A stretch of 30,800 nucleotides of DNA from Anaerolineales bacterium UBA7227 (GTDB lineage: Bacteria > Chloroflexota > Anaerolineae > Anaerolineales > Villigracilaceae): NCBI GenBank assembly GCA_002473085.1, contig DKTP01000057.1, forward strand, positions 1 through 30,800, read 5' to 3'. Position 1 is the stretch's first letter. Every line of letters begins with the position of its first letter. Below, in pieces: positions 23,640 to 30,800 of the stretch. Made by a program: the position numbers and the translations under genes. Under the pieces are notes generated by a model that saw only the letters and a list, made by a program, of their open reading frames with translations, was not told the origin of the DNA and searched no databases.

Positions 23640-23677
23640 ACGGACGGTCGTCGAAAGGCGGCCGTCCGTTTTGTTTT
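23640..23677 (+). terminator. Terminator of dnaK
   Basis: A 13-bp stem (ACGGACGGTCGTC pairing with GGCGGCCGTCCGT, some G-U) is capped by a GAAA tetraloop and followed by TTTTGTTTT. The T-run merges with the -10 box of the next gene. Confidence 0.93.
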
Positions 23678-23682
23678 ATAAT
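23677..23682 (+). promoter_or_regulatory. -10 box of the C39 peptidase gene, leaderless geometry
   Basis: TATAAT ends 7 nt before the ATG at 23690. It directly abuts the T-run of the dnaK terminator, so one stretch of bases serves both signals. Confidence 0.55.
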
Positions 23683-23689
23683 GACGTTC

Positions 23690-25069
23690 ATGCAAATTCT
23701 GGAAAAATACCGCGCCGCCTCCAAGCGGACCCGCATCCTGCTCGGCGGTTTACTGGCTTTGATCGTCGCGGCGGGCGTGTACTACATCCCGCCCGTCCAC
23801 GACCGTTTGGCGTGGCGGGTGGCCGAACTGCGCTCAAGGACGATCTACTATTTCAACCCGCCCGAGAAGGCGGTCTTCCAGCCGACGGAACAGGCCATGC
23901 TCGAGACCATCGTCGCGCAGACGATGCAGGCCCTCCAGCCGACGCGCACGCCGACGGAAACCGCGACCCCGCTGCCGGGTCCGTCCGCGACGCCGACGAT
24001 CACGTCCACGCCGCTGCCCGACCTCGTCCAGCTGGAGGGAGTCAAATACGAGCATCAGCACGGACGCAACAATTATTGCGGTCCCGCCAATTTTTCGATG
24101 GCGCTCACTTTCTGGGGCTGGGACGGCAACCGCGACGTGATCGGCCGCGCGGTGATGCCCGGCAACACCGGCCGCGACGGTAAACCCGCTAACAAAGACA
24201 AGAACGTGATGCCGTATGAATTGCAGGATTACATCACGAACAACGTGCCTACGATGTCGTCCGTGCTTCGCTACGGCGGCGATATTGAACTGTTGAAGCG
24301 GATGGTCTCGGCGGGATTCCCTGTGGTGGTGGAAAAGGGCAGTTACGCGGTGGATCTAAATGACAAAATGAGCTGGATGGGCCATTATGCCTTAGTAACA
24401 GGCTACGACGATGCGAAGAAAGAAATTATCTATCAGGATACACTCCAGCCTGATCCGGCAAAATTGCCCGGTCATAACCGTAGAATCTCGTATGAAAAGA
24501 TCGTCGAAGGCTGGCGCGCGTTCAATTATGTGTTTGTGATCGTCTATCCCTACGAGCGCGAGGCGCAGGTATTGTCGCTGCTCGGAGATTGGGCCGATGA
24601 CGCCTGGGCCACCCAGCACGCGCTGGACATGGCAGAAAACGAAAGCCGCACATTGACAGGCATCGACCAGTTCTATGCCTGGTTTAACAAAGGGACGAGT
24701 TACGTCTCGTTCGCCCAACCCGACTACTCCAACGCCGCGCTGGCGTACGATTACGCCTTCAGCCTCTACGCCAAACTGGATACCGACTCGAGCGTCCGTC
24801 CCTACCGCATGATGTGGTATCAGACCGGACCTTATAAAGCCTATTACTGGGTGGGACGCTACACCGACGTAATCAACCTTGCCACCACCACGCTCAAAGA
24901 CACCATCAGCGAGCCGAATTTGGAAGAGAGTCTCTACTGGCGGGCGCGCGCCTATTACATGATCGGCGACACGAACGACGCCATCGCCGACTACCGCGCC
25001 GCGCTGGTCATTCATCCCAAGTGGGGACCTGCCACCCAGGCTTTGCAGGATTTGGGACAGATCCCGTAA
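23690..25069 (+). CDS. Membrane-anchored C39-like peptidase with C-terminal TPR-like tail
   Basis: A 459-residue protein with one N-terminal membrane helix (about 15-32), a Thr/Pro-rich stalk (about 82-110), a papain-like C39 domain, and a helical tail. Catalytic residues are visible: C130 in NYCGPANF, H232 in [10 protein letters not shown], and D251 in IYQDT. The C-terminal region (about 330-459) contains repeats such as [30 protein letters not shown], a TPR signature. Topology places the peptidase outside the cell. C39 domains usually cleave Gly-Gly leader peptides when fused to ABC exporters, but no exporter is fused or adjacent here, so the substrate is open. I take the start at 23690 from the -10 box 7 nt upstream; a longer in-frame start would lie inside the dnaK terminator. 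Confidence 0.85.
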   Translation: MQILEKYRAASKRTRILLGGLLALIVAAGVYYIPPVHDRLAWRVAELRSRTIYYFNPPEKAVFQPTEQAMLETIVAQTMQALQPTRTPTETATPLPGPSATPTITSTPLPDLVQLEGVKYEHQHGRNNYCGPANFSMALTFWGWDGNRDVIGRAVMPGNTGRDGKPANKDKNVMPYELQDYITNNVPTMSSVLRYGGDIELLKRMVSAGFPVVVEKGSYAVDLNDKMSWMGHYALVTGYDDAKKEIIYQDTLQPDPAKLPGHNRRISYEKIVEGWRAFNYVFVIVYPYEREAQVLSLLGDWADDAWATQHALDMAENESRTLTGIDQFYAWFNKGTSYVSFAQPDYSNAALAYDYAFSLYAKLDTDSSVRPYRMMWYQTGPYKAYYWVGRYTDVINLATTTLKDTISEPNLEESLYWRARAYYMIGDTNDAIADYRAALVIHPKWGPATQALQDLGQIP

Positions 25070-25111
25070 ACGCCCCGCTCTTGTCGTTCGCGGGATCGCG
25101 GAAACAGCGGA

Positions 25112-25336
25112 CTATAATTTCTCCCACTGTTCCCGCGTAAGATTGGCCTGCCGGAGAATGCGCGCCAGCAAATCCTTGCTGATTTCGCCCTGATGGGGAT
25201 TGGGAAGGACGAGACGAAGTTCCCCCTTGACCAAAAATTTGTGTTTGCCGCCGACAAACGGTCCCTCGAAGCCCGCTTCTTTGCGCCCTGGCAATAAAAA
25301 GCCCGGACAATTATCCGCTCCTTCTGCGGCGTCCAA
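25112..25336 (-). CDS. HicA-family toxin-like ORF, N-terminus degenerate, no HicB partner
   Basis: A 74-codon minus-strand frame whose C-terminal two thirds match the HicA/YcfA mRNA-interferase fold: [13 protein letters not shown] with the conserved catalytic-type His, then [34 protein letters not shown]. The N-terminal part ([12 protein letters not shown]) does not look like a HicA start helix and has no ribosome site. No HicB antitoxin gene lies on either side: uvrA is upstream on the opposite strand and the C39 gene is downstream. I judge it a decayed or truncated remnant of a HicAB pair; a live orphan toxin is less likely. It overlaps the uvrA promoter region on the opposite strand only slightly at its start. 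Confidence 0.5.
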   Translation of the reverse strand: MDAAEGADNCPGFLLPGRKEAGFEGPFVGGKHKFLVKGELRLVLPNPHQGEISKDLLARILRQANLTREQWEKL

Positions 25337-25361
25337 AAATTTTTTCTTTCTGAAACAAATG

Positions 25362-25370
25362 TGCTATAAT
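25362..25370 (+). promoter_or_regulatory. Extended -10 of uvrA
   Basis: TGC + TATAAT, with a leader of about 30 nt before the ATG at 25406. AAGG lies 6 nt before the ATG. No LexA-type operator was recognised. Confidence 0.6.
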
Positions 25371-25405
25371 ACAAAATTGCTTTCCGGGCAGAATTAAGGT
25401 TTCCC

Positions 25406-28327
25406 ATGTCACCCAATTCCATTCGCGTCGTGGGCGCGCGCGTCCACAACCTGAAAAATATCACCGTCGAGATTCCGCGCGACAAGTTTGTCGTCATCAC
25501 GGGACTCTCGGGTTCGGGCAAGTCCTCGCTGGCCTTTGATACCATCTTCGCCGAGGGACAGCGCCGCTATGTCGAGTCGCTCTCGGCGTACGCGCGCCAG
25601 TTCATCGGTCAGATGGCGAAGCCCGACGTGGACTACATCGAGGGTCTCTCCCCCGCCGTCAGCATTGACCAGAAATCCACCAGCCACAACCCCCGTTCCA
25701 CCGTCGGCACGGTGACCGAGATCTACGACTACCTGCGTCTGCTGTTCGCGCGCGTCGGGATTCCGCACTGTCCGATCTGCGGACGCGAAGTGGTCAAGCA
25801 GTCCGCGCAGGAGATCGTGGACGCCATCGAGTCGCTCCCCGAGGGGACGCGCATCCTGCTCCTCGCCCCGGTCGTGCGCGCCCGCAAAGGGACGTACCAG
25901 GCCGTGTTCGAGGAGATCCGCAAGGCGGGATTCGTCCGCGCCCGCGTGGACGGGACGGTCCATTCCCTCGACGAGGAGATCGAACTCGACCGCTACAAGA
26001 TCCACACCATCGAAGCGGTGGTGGATCGCCTCGTCATCGCGCATCCCGAAGATAAGGAAGAGAAAAAAGCCAACCGCACGCGACTGACGGATTCGGTGGA
26101 GACGGCGCTGAAGTTTGGCGACGGCTACGTCACGGTGAACATCGTAGAGAATAGAGAACAGAGAACAGAGAACAGTAAGGGCGATAAGGGACTGCTCTCT
26201 GCTCCTCCGCTCTCTGATCTCCATTTTTCCGAACACCTCGCCTGTCCCGAACACGGCATCTCCATCCCTGAAATTGAGCCGCGCACATTTTCGTTCAACA
26301 CGCCGCACGGCGCCTGTCCCGACTGCCAGGGACTCGGCACAAAATTCGAAATTGACCCCGACCGCATCATCCCCGACCGCGACCGTTCGCTCATGGACGG
26401 CGCCATCGCCAGCATGGAGTGGAGCGGGCCGAAAGAGGAAGGCGGCTACTACTGGCAGACTCTCGAAGCCGCGGCGCGCGCCTATCGCATTGACCTCAAC
26501 AAGCCCGTCAAAGACCTGACCGAGGAACAACTCAACATCATCCTTTACGGCACCGGCAGCCGGCAGGTGCAGATGACCTATCACAACAGCAGCGGCAACG
26601 AGTTCAAATTCTCGCGCGCTTTCGAGGGCGTCATCACCAACCTCGAACGCCGCTACAAAGACACCAACTCGGAATACATCCGCGCCAAGGTCAGCGAGTT
26701 CATGTCGAACAAGCCCTGTCCCACCTGCGGCGGCAAACGCCTGCGCCCCGAAGCCATCGCCGTCACTGTGGACGACGCCAACATCATTGACGTGACGGGC
26801 TGGCCTGTGATCCAAACCCAGGAGTGGGCGGCCAAACTCGGCAAAAAACTGACGTCCCGACAGAAAGCCATCTCGGAGCGAATCTTAAAGGAAATCGTCG
26901 AGCGTCTGACCTTCCTCGTCAACGTGGGACTCGACTACCTGACGCTGAACCGCTCCGCCGCGACGCTCTCGGGCGGCGAGGCCCAACGCATCCGCCTCGC
27001 GACGCAGGTGGGCTCGCGGCTCGTCGGCGTCCTCTACGTGCTGGACGAACCCTCCATCGGACTCCATCCGCGCGACAACACGCGCCTGCTCGACACGCTC
27101 AAGGGACTGCGCGACCTCGGCAACACGGTCCTCGTCGTCGAACACGACAGCGACACCATCCTGACCTCGGACTGGGTCGTGGACCTCGGCCCCGCCGCGG
27201 GCGAACACGGCGGGCGCGTCGTCGCCGAGGGGACGCCGAAGCAGATCCTCGCGCACCCCAGGTCGCTGACGGGCGCGTACCTGTCCGGGCGCAAACAGGT
27301 CGCCGTCCCGCGCGAGAGGCGGACGGGAAACGGCAGGAAGTTGAAGATCGTCGGCGCGCGGGCGAACAACCTGAAAAATATTGACGTCACGATCCCGCTC
27401 GGCAAGTTGGTCTGCATCACGGGCGTCAGCGGCTCGGGCAAGTCCACGCTGATGACGGACGTCCTCTACGAGGCGCTGGCCGGGAAATTAATGGGCGCGC
27501 GCACGCAGCCCGGCGAACATACGCGCATCGAGGGCATCGAGCATCTCGACAAGATCATCAACATTGACCAGTCGCCGATCGGCCGCACGCCGCGCTCCAA
27601 TCCCGCCACTTATACGGGACTGTGGGACGAGATGCGCAAGTTGTTCGCAGAACTGCCCGAGTCGAAGATGCGCGGCTACAAGCCGGGCCGCTTCTCGTTC
27701 AACGTCCACGGCGGGCGCTGCGAGGCCTGCCAGGGACAGGGGGAACTGCGAATCGAAATGCAATTCCTGCCGGACGTGTACGTGCCGTGCGACGTGTGCC
27801 ACGGCAGCCGTTTCAACCGCGAGACGCTGCAAGTCCGCTTCAAGGAACATTCCATCGCGGACGTGCTGGGCATGACGGTTGACCGCGCGCTGGAAACGTT
27901 CGCCGCCTTCCCCCACATGGTGAACAAACTCAAACTGCTGCAGGAAGTCGGTCTCGGCTACGCGCGCGTCGGGCAGCCCGCGACCACGCTTTCGGGCGGC
28001 GAGGCGCAGCGCGTGAAACTGGCGAAGGAACTCTCCCGCCGCGCCACGGGACGTACGCTCTACGTGCTGGACGAACCCTCCGTCGGGCTCCACGCCGCGG
28101 ACGTTCACAAACTGATCGAGGTGTTGCAACGCCTCGTCGACGCGGGGAACTCCGTCCTCATCATCGAGCACAACCTCGACATTATCAAAGTGGCCGACTG
28201 GATCATTGACCTCGGTCCCGAGGGCGGCGGCCGCGGCGGCGAGCTGATCGCCGAGGGGACGCCCGAGCAGATTATGAAGGCCAGAAACTCATACACGGCG
28301 AAATTCCTGAAAGAACACATGAAATGA
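25406..28327 (+). CDS. uvrA: Excinuclease ABC subunit A (UvrA)
   Basis: A 973-residue damage-recognition ATPase of nucleotide excision repair that loads UvrB onto lesions. Both ABC modules are complete: Walker [10 protein letters not shown] and GVSGSGKST, signatures [12 protein letters not shown] and [12 protein letters not shown], and Walker [14 protein letters not shown] and [13 protein letters not shown]. Zinc modules include [17 protein letters not shown], and CEACQGQG...CDVCHGS. The first zinc pair reads CPEHG where E. coli has CPICG, so one Cys is replaced by His. Between about 26146 and 26222, heptamer repeats in a fold-back arrangement add about 25 residues ([14 protein letters not shown]...) upstream of the LHFSEH block, explaining the slightly long protein. 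The frame is intact, so the gene is probably functional. Confidence 0.98.
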   Translation: MSPNSIRVVGARVHNLKNITVEIPRDKFVVITGLSGSGKSSLAFDTIFAEGQRRYVESLSAYARQFIGQMAKPDVDYIEGLSPAVSIDQKSTSHNPRSTVGTVTEIYDYLRLLFARVGIPHCPICGREVVKQSAQEIVDAIESLPEGTRILLLAPVVRARKGTYQAVFEEIRKAGFVRARVDGTVHSLDEEIELDRYKIHTIEAVVDRLVIAHPEDKEEKKANRTRLTDSVETALKFGDGYVTVNIVENREQRTENSKGDKGLLSAPPLSDLHFSEHLACPEHGISIPEIEPRTFSFNTPHGACPDCQGLGTKFEIDPDRIIPDRDRSLMDGAIASMEWSGPKEEGGYYWQTLEAAARAYRIDLNKPVKDLTEEQLNIILYGTGSRQVQMTYHNSSGNEFKFSRAFEGVITNLERRYKDTNSEYIRAKVSEFMSNKPCPTCGGKRLRPEAIAVTVDDANIIDVTGWPVIQTQEWAAKLGKKLTSRQKAISERILKEIVERLTFLVNVGLDYLTLNRSAATLSGGEAQRIRLATQVGSRLVGVLYVLDEPSIGLHPRDNTRLLDTLKGLRDLGNTVLVVEHDSDTILTSDWVVDLGPAAGEHGGRVVAEGTPKQILAHPRSLTGAYLSGRKQVAVPRERRTGNGRKLKIVGARANNLKNIDVTIPLGKLVCITGVSGSGKSTLMTDVLYEALAGKLMGARTQPGEHTRIEGIEHLDKIINIDQSPIGRTPRSNPATYTGLWDEMRKLFAELPESKMRGYKPGRFSFNVHGGRCEACQGQGELRIEMQFLPDVYVPCDVCHGSRFNRETLQVRFKEHSIADVLGMTVDRALETFAAFPHMVNKLKLLQEVGLGYARVGQPATTLSGGEAQRVKLAKELSRRATGRTLYVLDEPSVGLHAADVHKLIEVLQRLVDAGNSVLIIEHNLDIIKVADWIIDLGPEGGGRGGELIAEGTPEQIMKARNSYTAKFLKEHMK
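26146..26222 (+). repeat. In-frame fold-back heptamer repeat inside uvrA
   Basis: Four AGAGAAY heptamers (26146-26173) are followed by an 18-bp spacer. Four pyrimidine-rich heptamers (CTGCTCT type, 26192-26219) follow, which pair imperfectly with the first arm (12 of 14 positions, the rest A-C). The element can form a long hairpin yet keeps the reading frame. Confidence 0.75.
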
Positions 28328-28333
28328 ATATGA

Positions 28334-28364
28334 GAGGCCGGGCTGTTACGGGAATCCCGGCCTC
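28334..28364 (+). terminator. Hairpin after uvrA
   Basis: A 9-bp GC stem GAGGCCGGG / CCCGGCCTC with a 13-nt loop lies 6 bp after the uvrA stop. No T-run follows, so termination may be weak or Rho-assisted. Confidence 0.6.
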
Positions 28365-28444
28365 ATAAATCGAGCAAGTTCAGGTAGAATTGGGGCGGCT
28401 TCGGGGAGCGAGATCCCTGCCCGAGGCCAAAAGGATGACGATCT

Positions 28445-29194
28445 ATGAATAGACCTGGAAGACCATCTACGTTCAAGCCTCTTACGCCCCGGCGACGGCG
28501 TCGTTTGCCGAGTCCCAACCTGCTTGTCATCGGCGCGGTTGTCGTCGTGGCGCTCGGATTGATCCTCATTGGGAGTTCGCTCATCGGACCGGGCAAGCCC
28601 ATCAACAACTGGCTGGCCACCGATACGCCCACTCCCACCGTCACGAACACGCCCACCGCCACGGCCACCGCGACTTCCACGCCGACCGAGACGCCCACCC
28701 CCACCGTCACGAATACGCCCACGCCGTCGGCGCCTTTCCAATACACCATCCAGGATGGCGACAACCTCGTAACCATCGCCCAGAAATTCAGCCTGGCCGA
28801 GGACGGCATCCCGCTCATCCTGCAACTCAACGCAGCCATTGCGGACAACAAAGGCATCATCTTCCCCAACCAGGTAATCTGGATCCCCAACCCGGACATG
28901 CGCCTGCCGACGGCTACGCCGATCCCTCCCACCATTCCACGCGGCACGATCTTCGAATACATGGTGTTGCCCGGCGACACGCTGGCAGGCATCGCGGCCA
29001 AGTTCAACAGTTCCGTGGACGAGATCATGAAACTCAACAAGATCGACGACCCCAACGCGTTGAGCGCCTACGTCACGTTGAAGATCCCCGTAAACATGGT
29101 CACGCCCACATCCACCCGCCCGCCGACTTCCACGCCGGTCACGTTTACCGCGACGCCGCCCTTCCTGACCCCCGCGCCTACAAATACGCCTTAA
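28445..29194 (+). CDS. Membrane-anchored double LysM protein
   Basis: A 249-residue protein: a basic N-terminal tail, one membrane helix (about 24-45), a Thr/Pro linker of TPTPTVTNT type (about 60-95), and two LysM domains at about 99-149 (YTIQDGDNLVTIAQKF) and 171-216 (YMVLPGDTLAGIAAKF). A second Thr/Pro tail ends the protein. LysM binds N-acetylglucosamine-containing polymers such as peptidoglycan, so the protein should sit at the outer membrane face attached to the wall. No catalytic domain is present. The start has AAAAGGA about 9 nt upstream. It lies between uvrA and rpsT with no clear link to either. Confidence 0.92.
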   Translation: MNRPGRPSTFKPLTPRRRRRLPSPNLLVIGAVVVVALGLILIGSSLIGPGKPINNWLATDTPTPTVTNTPTATATATSTPTETPTPTVTNTPTPSAPFQYTIQDGDNLVTIAQKFSLAEDGIPLILQLNAAIADNKGIIFPNQVIWIPNPDMRLPTATPIPPTIPRGTIFEYMVLPGDTLAGIAAKFNSSVDEIMKLNKIDDPNALSAYVTLKIPVNMVTPTSTRPPTSTPVTFTATPPFLTPAPTNTP

Positions 29195-29200
29195 ACGCGC

Positions 29201-29229
29201 TGGACAAATCCGCGCTTCTCGCGTAAAAT
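29201..29229 (+). promoter_or_regulatory. Promoter of rpsT
   Basis: TGGACA (29201-29206) and TAAAAT (29224-29229) are separated by exactly 17 bp, the best two-box promoter in the window. The leader is about 35 nt, with GGAG upstream of the GTG start. Confidence 0.8.
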
Positions 29230-29270
29230 CCCGCTTCGCTATCGTAAGAATCAAATTTGGAGAAACACCT

Positions 29271-29537
29271 GTGGCAAATATCAAGTCTCAAATCAAACGC
29301 AACAAGCAGAACGAAAAGAAACGCCTGCGCAACCGAACCTACCGCGGCGCGGCGCGCACGGCCGTCAAGAACGCGCGCAAGACCATGTCTGAGGCCGAAG
29401 TTAAGATCGCCATCAGCGCGCTCGATACGGCCGCCGAAAGGGGCGTCATCCACGCGAAGAACGCGGCGCGGCGCAAATCCCGTCTGATGAAGGCCGCCAA
29501 CAAGGCCGCCCAGGCAGGGACCGCCTCCGCCAAGTAA
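29271..29537 (+). CDS. rpsT: 30S ribosomal protein S20
   Basis: An 88-residue, Lys/Arg/Ala-rich helical protein of the small ribosomal subunit. The ANIKSQIKRNKQNEKKRLRN opening and the KNAARRKSRLMKAANKA segment are diagnostic of S20. Start codon is GTG, with GGAG 8 nt upstream; non-ATG starts are a known feature of rpsT and are tied to its autoregulation in some bacteria. It is a single-gene unit with a strong promoter and a strong terminator. Confidence 0.98.
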   Translation: MANIKSQIKRNKQNEKKRLRNRTYRGAARTAVKNARKTMSEAEVKIAISALDTAAERGVIHAKNAARRKSRLMKAANKAAQAGTASAK

Positions 29538-29559
29538 CTGACTGGAAGCGCACATGAGA

Positions 29560-29588
29560 AGCGGGAGTCGAAAGGCTCCCGCTTTTTT
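29560..29588 (+). terminator. Terminator of rpsT
   Basis: Stem AGCGGGAGTC / GGCTCCCGCT (one G-U) with a GAAA tetraloop is followed by seven T, 22 bp after the stop codon. Confidence 0.94.
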
Positions 29589-29690
29589 TCGTTAATTTGA
29601 CGTTGTGCCGCGCCTAAAACAGAAGCTCCTGAAAAGTGTCTCTTGCGTAAGGCATTGCGCGCTTTTGCGGAGGTCTATTTCAAGGCGCGG

Positions 29691-30743
29691 TCAGGGAACC
29701 GTCCAGCGCAGGACGGGGATCTTGCGCATCAGGGCGGTCGCTCCCCACGAGGCGAGGAACGCGATGACCGCTACCAGCGGGATGACGAGGATGGAGGGAC
29801 CCGCGCCGGGGGCGAATCCGAGCGAGGTCCACGCGGCCGCCATCCCCGTCATCAGGATCGAGTGGACGAGGTAGATGCCGAAGGCGTTGGGACTGATAAG
29901 GCTGGAGAGTCGCGCCAGCCACGAGGGGAGTCGTTCCCCCGCGGCTTTGACGAGGAGGAACGCGCCGATCGCCATCAGGACGATGTCGAGGCTGGGGTAA
30001 CTGCGGAGGGCGAGTTCGTTTCCCTGCGGGGGCAGGTCGAAGTAGAAAACGGCGAAGGTGTAGAGATAGCCGAAGACGAAGAGGCCGGCCGCAGTCCAGA
30101 GGAGACGCGGCGTGGTCTGTCGCCGTCCGAGGTAGAGTCCCAGCAAAAAATAGCCGGTGTAGCCCGCGGCGTAGTAGAGTTCGAATCCGCTCTTCAGGGG
30201 CGTGAACGCTTCCATGAGGAACGTGAGGGGCATGATGAGGAACCAGAGCGCGATGTAGTAGAGGATGTCCGACTCTTTGGCTTTGGCGACGAAGAGGCGC
30301 AGGATGGGCGTGAAAAAGTAGAGGCCGATGAGCGAGTAGAAGAACCACAGATGCGCAGCCCGAGGTCCGCGCAGGATGCGGATGAACATCTTGAGGACGG
30401 CGTCCAGCGTGAAGCCGGTGTCGGCGAAACCGTGGGTGGAGATGAGGTCGTAGAGGATGGACCAGACCAGGAAGGGGACCAGAATTTTTGCGGCGCGCTT
30501 TTTGAAGAACGTCCAGGTATCTTCCTCCTTCGAGAGGAGGAGGTAGCCGCTCATCATGAAGAAGAGCGGGACGCCGTTACGGGAGAGGGTGTAGTAGAGT
30601 TTTTGCGCCCAGTCGGGACCGCCGCCCCACACGTCCACATGCGCCAGGACGACGAGGAAAGCGCCGAGGAAGCGCATGAAGTCCACCCAGGGGAGGATGG
30701 GATAGATCGTCTTTTCTTCGTTTTTGGTGAGTTGATAATCCAT
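29691..30743 (-). CDS. Acyltransferase family 3 membrane protein
   Basis: A 350-residue integral membrane protein with about ten hydrophobic helices, a typical acyltransferase-3 size. The family's N-terminal motif is present: DFMRFLGAFLVVLAH with the conserved Arg and His, followed by NGVPLFFMMSGYLLL. These enzymes O-acylate sugars on exopolysaccharide, peptidoglycan or lipids using a cytosolic acyl donor. No glycosyltransferase or polysaccharide gene neighbours it within the window, so the acceptor is unknown. No Shine-Dalgarno sequence or clear -10 box is seen before the ATG at 30743. The gene is convergent with rpsT across about 100 bp in which nothing else was recognised. Confidence 0.92.
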   Translation of the reverse strand: MDYQLTKNEEKTIYPILPWVDFMRFLGAFLVVLAHVDVWGGGPDWAQKLYYTLSRNGVPLFFMMSGYLLLSKEEDTWTFFKKRAAKILVPFLVWSILYDLISTHGFADTGFTLDAVLKMFIRILRGPRAAHLWFFYSLIGLYFFTPILRLFVAKAKESDILYYIALWFLIMPLTFLMEAFTPLKSGFELYYAAGYTGYFLLGLYLGRRQTTPRLLWTAAGLFVFGYLYTFAVFYFDLPPQGNELALRSYPSLDIVLMAIGAFLLVKAAGERLPSWLARLSSLISPNAFGIYLVHSILMTGMAAAWTSLGFAPGAGPSILVIPLVAVIAFLASWGATALMRKIPVLRWTVP

Positions 30744-30800
30744 GCGGTTGTGGTCAGGCGTGCAAATTCCATGCGGTCATGTCGGGCGGATATTGTCGGG

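Noticed and set aside
21650..23695. 681-codon minus-strand ORF opposite dnaK
   Set aside because: It covers dnaK entirely in antisense; such long antisense frames are common in high-GC codon-biased genes.
25409..26815. 468-codon minus-strand ORF opposite uvrA
   Set aside because: Antisense shadow of uvrA with His/Arg/Asp-rich low-complexity sequence and no family resemblance.
29605..29874. Plus-strand ORF after rpsT
   Set aside because: It overlaps the acyltransferase gene in antisense and resembles no family.

Overview
The window looks like a high-GC chromosomal segment from an uncultured bacterium of the Chloroflexota, most likely an Anaerolineae (Anaerolineales) lineage. This is inferred, not proven by a marker alignment. 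The support is: Thr/Pro-rich surface linkers joined to LysM, C39-peptidase and lectin-like domains; a Gram-positive-style yqeY - pgpH - ybeY - dgkA cluster; short heptamer/octamer tandem repeats; and a recurring promoter layout in which a TATAAT/TAAAAT box lies only 6-8 nt before the ATG, implying leaderless mRNAs. No rRNA, tRNA, CRISPR array, transposase or prophage gene was seen.

Layout. 1-2591 (minus): the N-terminal part of a divergent metallo-beta-lactamase-fold protein and a soluble GAF-GAF-PAS histidine kinase. 2618-3283 (plus): a HAD hydrolase divergent from the kinase. 3307-9642 (minus): a peptide/nickel-type ABC importer operon (lipoprotein binding protein, permease, a permease fused to an ATPase, a second ATPase) ending in a PlsC-like acyltransferase. 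9725-10679 (plus): a Cas4-like nuclease split into two membrane-anchored halves by a palindromic 68-bp repeat array. 10749-13923 (plus): nadK, a zinc-ribbon membrane protein and recN. 13997-14607 (plus): a Phd/VapC-type toxin-antitoxin pair. 14718-19117 (minus): yqeY, a PgpH-type HD phosphodiesterase, ybeY, an undecaprenol/diacylglycerol kinase and an endonuclease IV-like protein. 19197-19579 (plus): tmRNA. 19970-21609 (plus): two tandem paralogous lipoproteins with lectin-like domains. Then dnaK, a membrane-anchored C39 peptidase with a TPR tail, a HicA-like remnant (minus), uvrA, a LysM protein, rpsT and, on the minus strand, a membrane acyltransferase 3.

Two themes connect the genes. One is genome maintenance and stress: recN, uvrA, the endonuclease IV-like protein, tmRNA, dnaK, ybeY, and perhaps the Cas4-like halves. 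The other is the cell surface: lipoproteins, LysM protein, C39 peptidase, lipid kinase, acyltransferases and the peptide importer. The observations most worth following up are the split membrane Cas4-like nuclease with its repeat array, the in-frame fold-back repeat inside uvrA, the permease-ATPase fusion, the tandem lipoprotein pair, and the consistent leaderless promoter geometry, which corrects several start codons.
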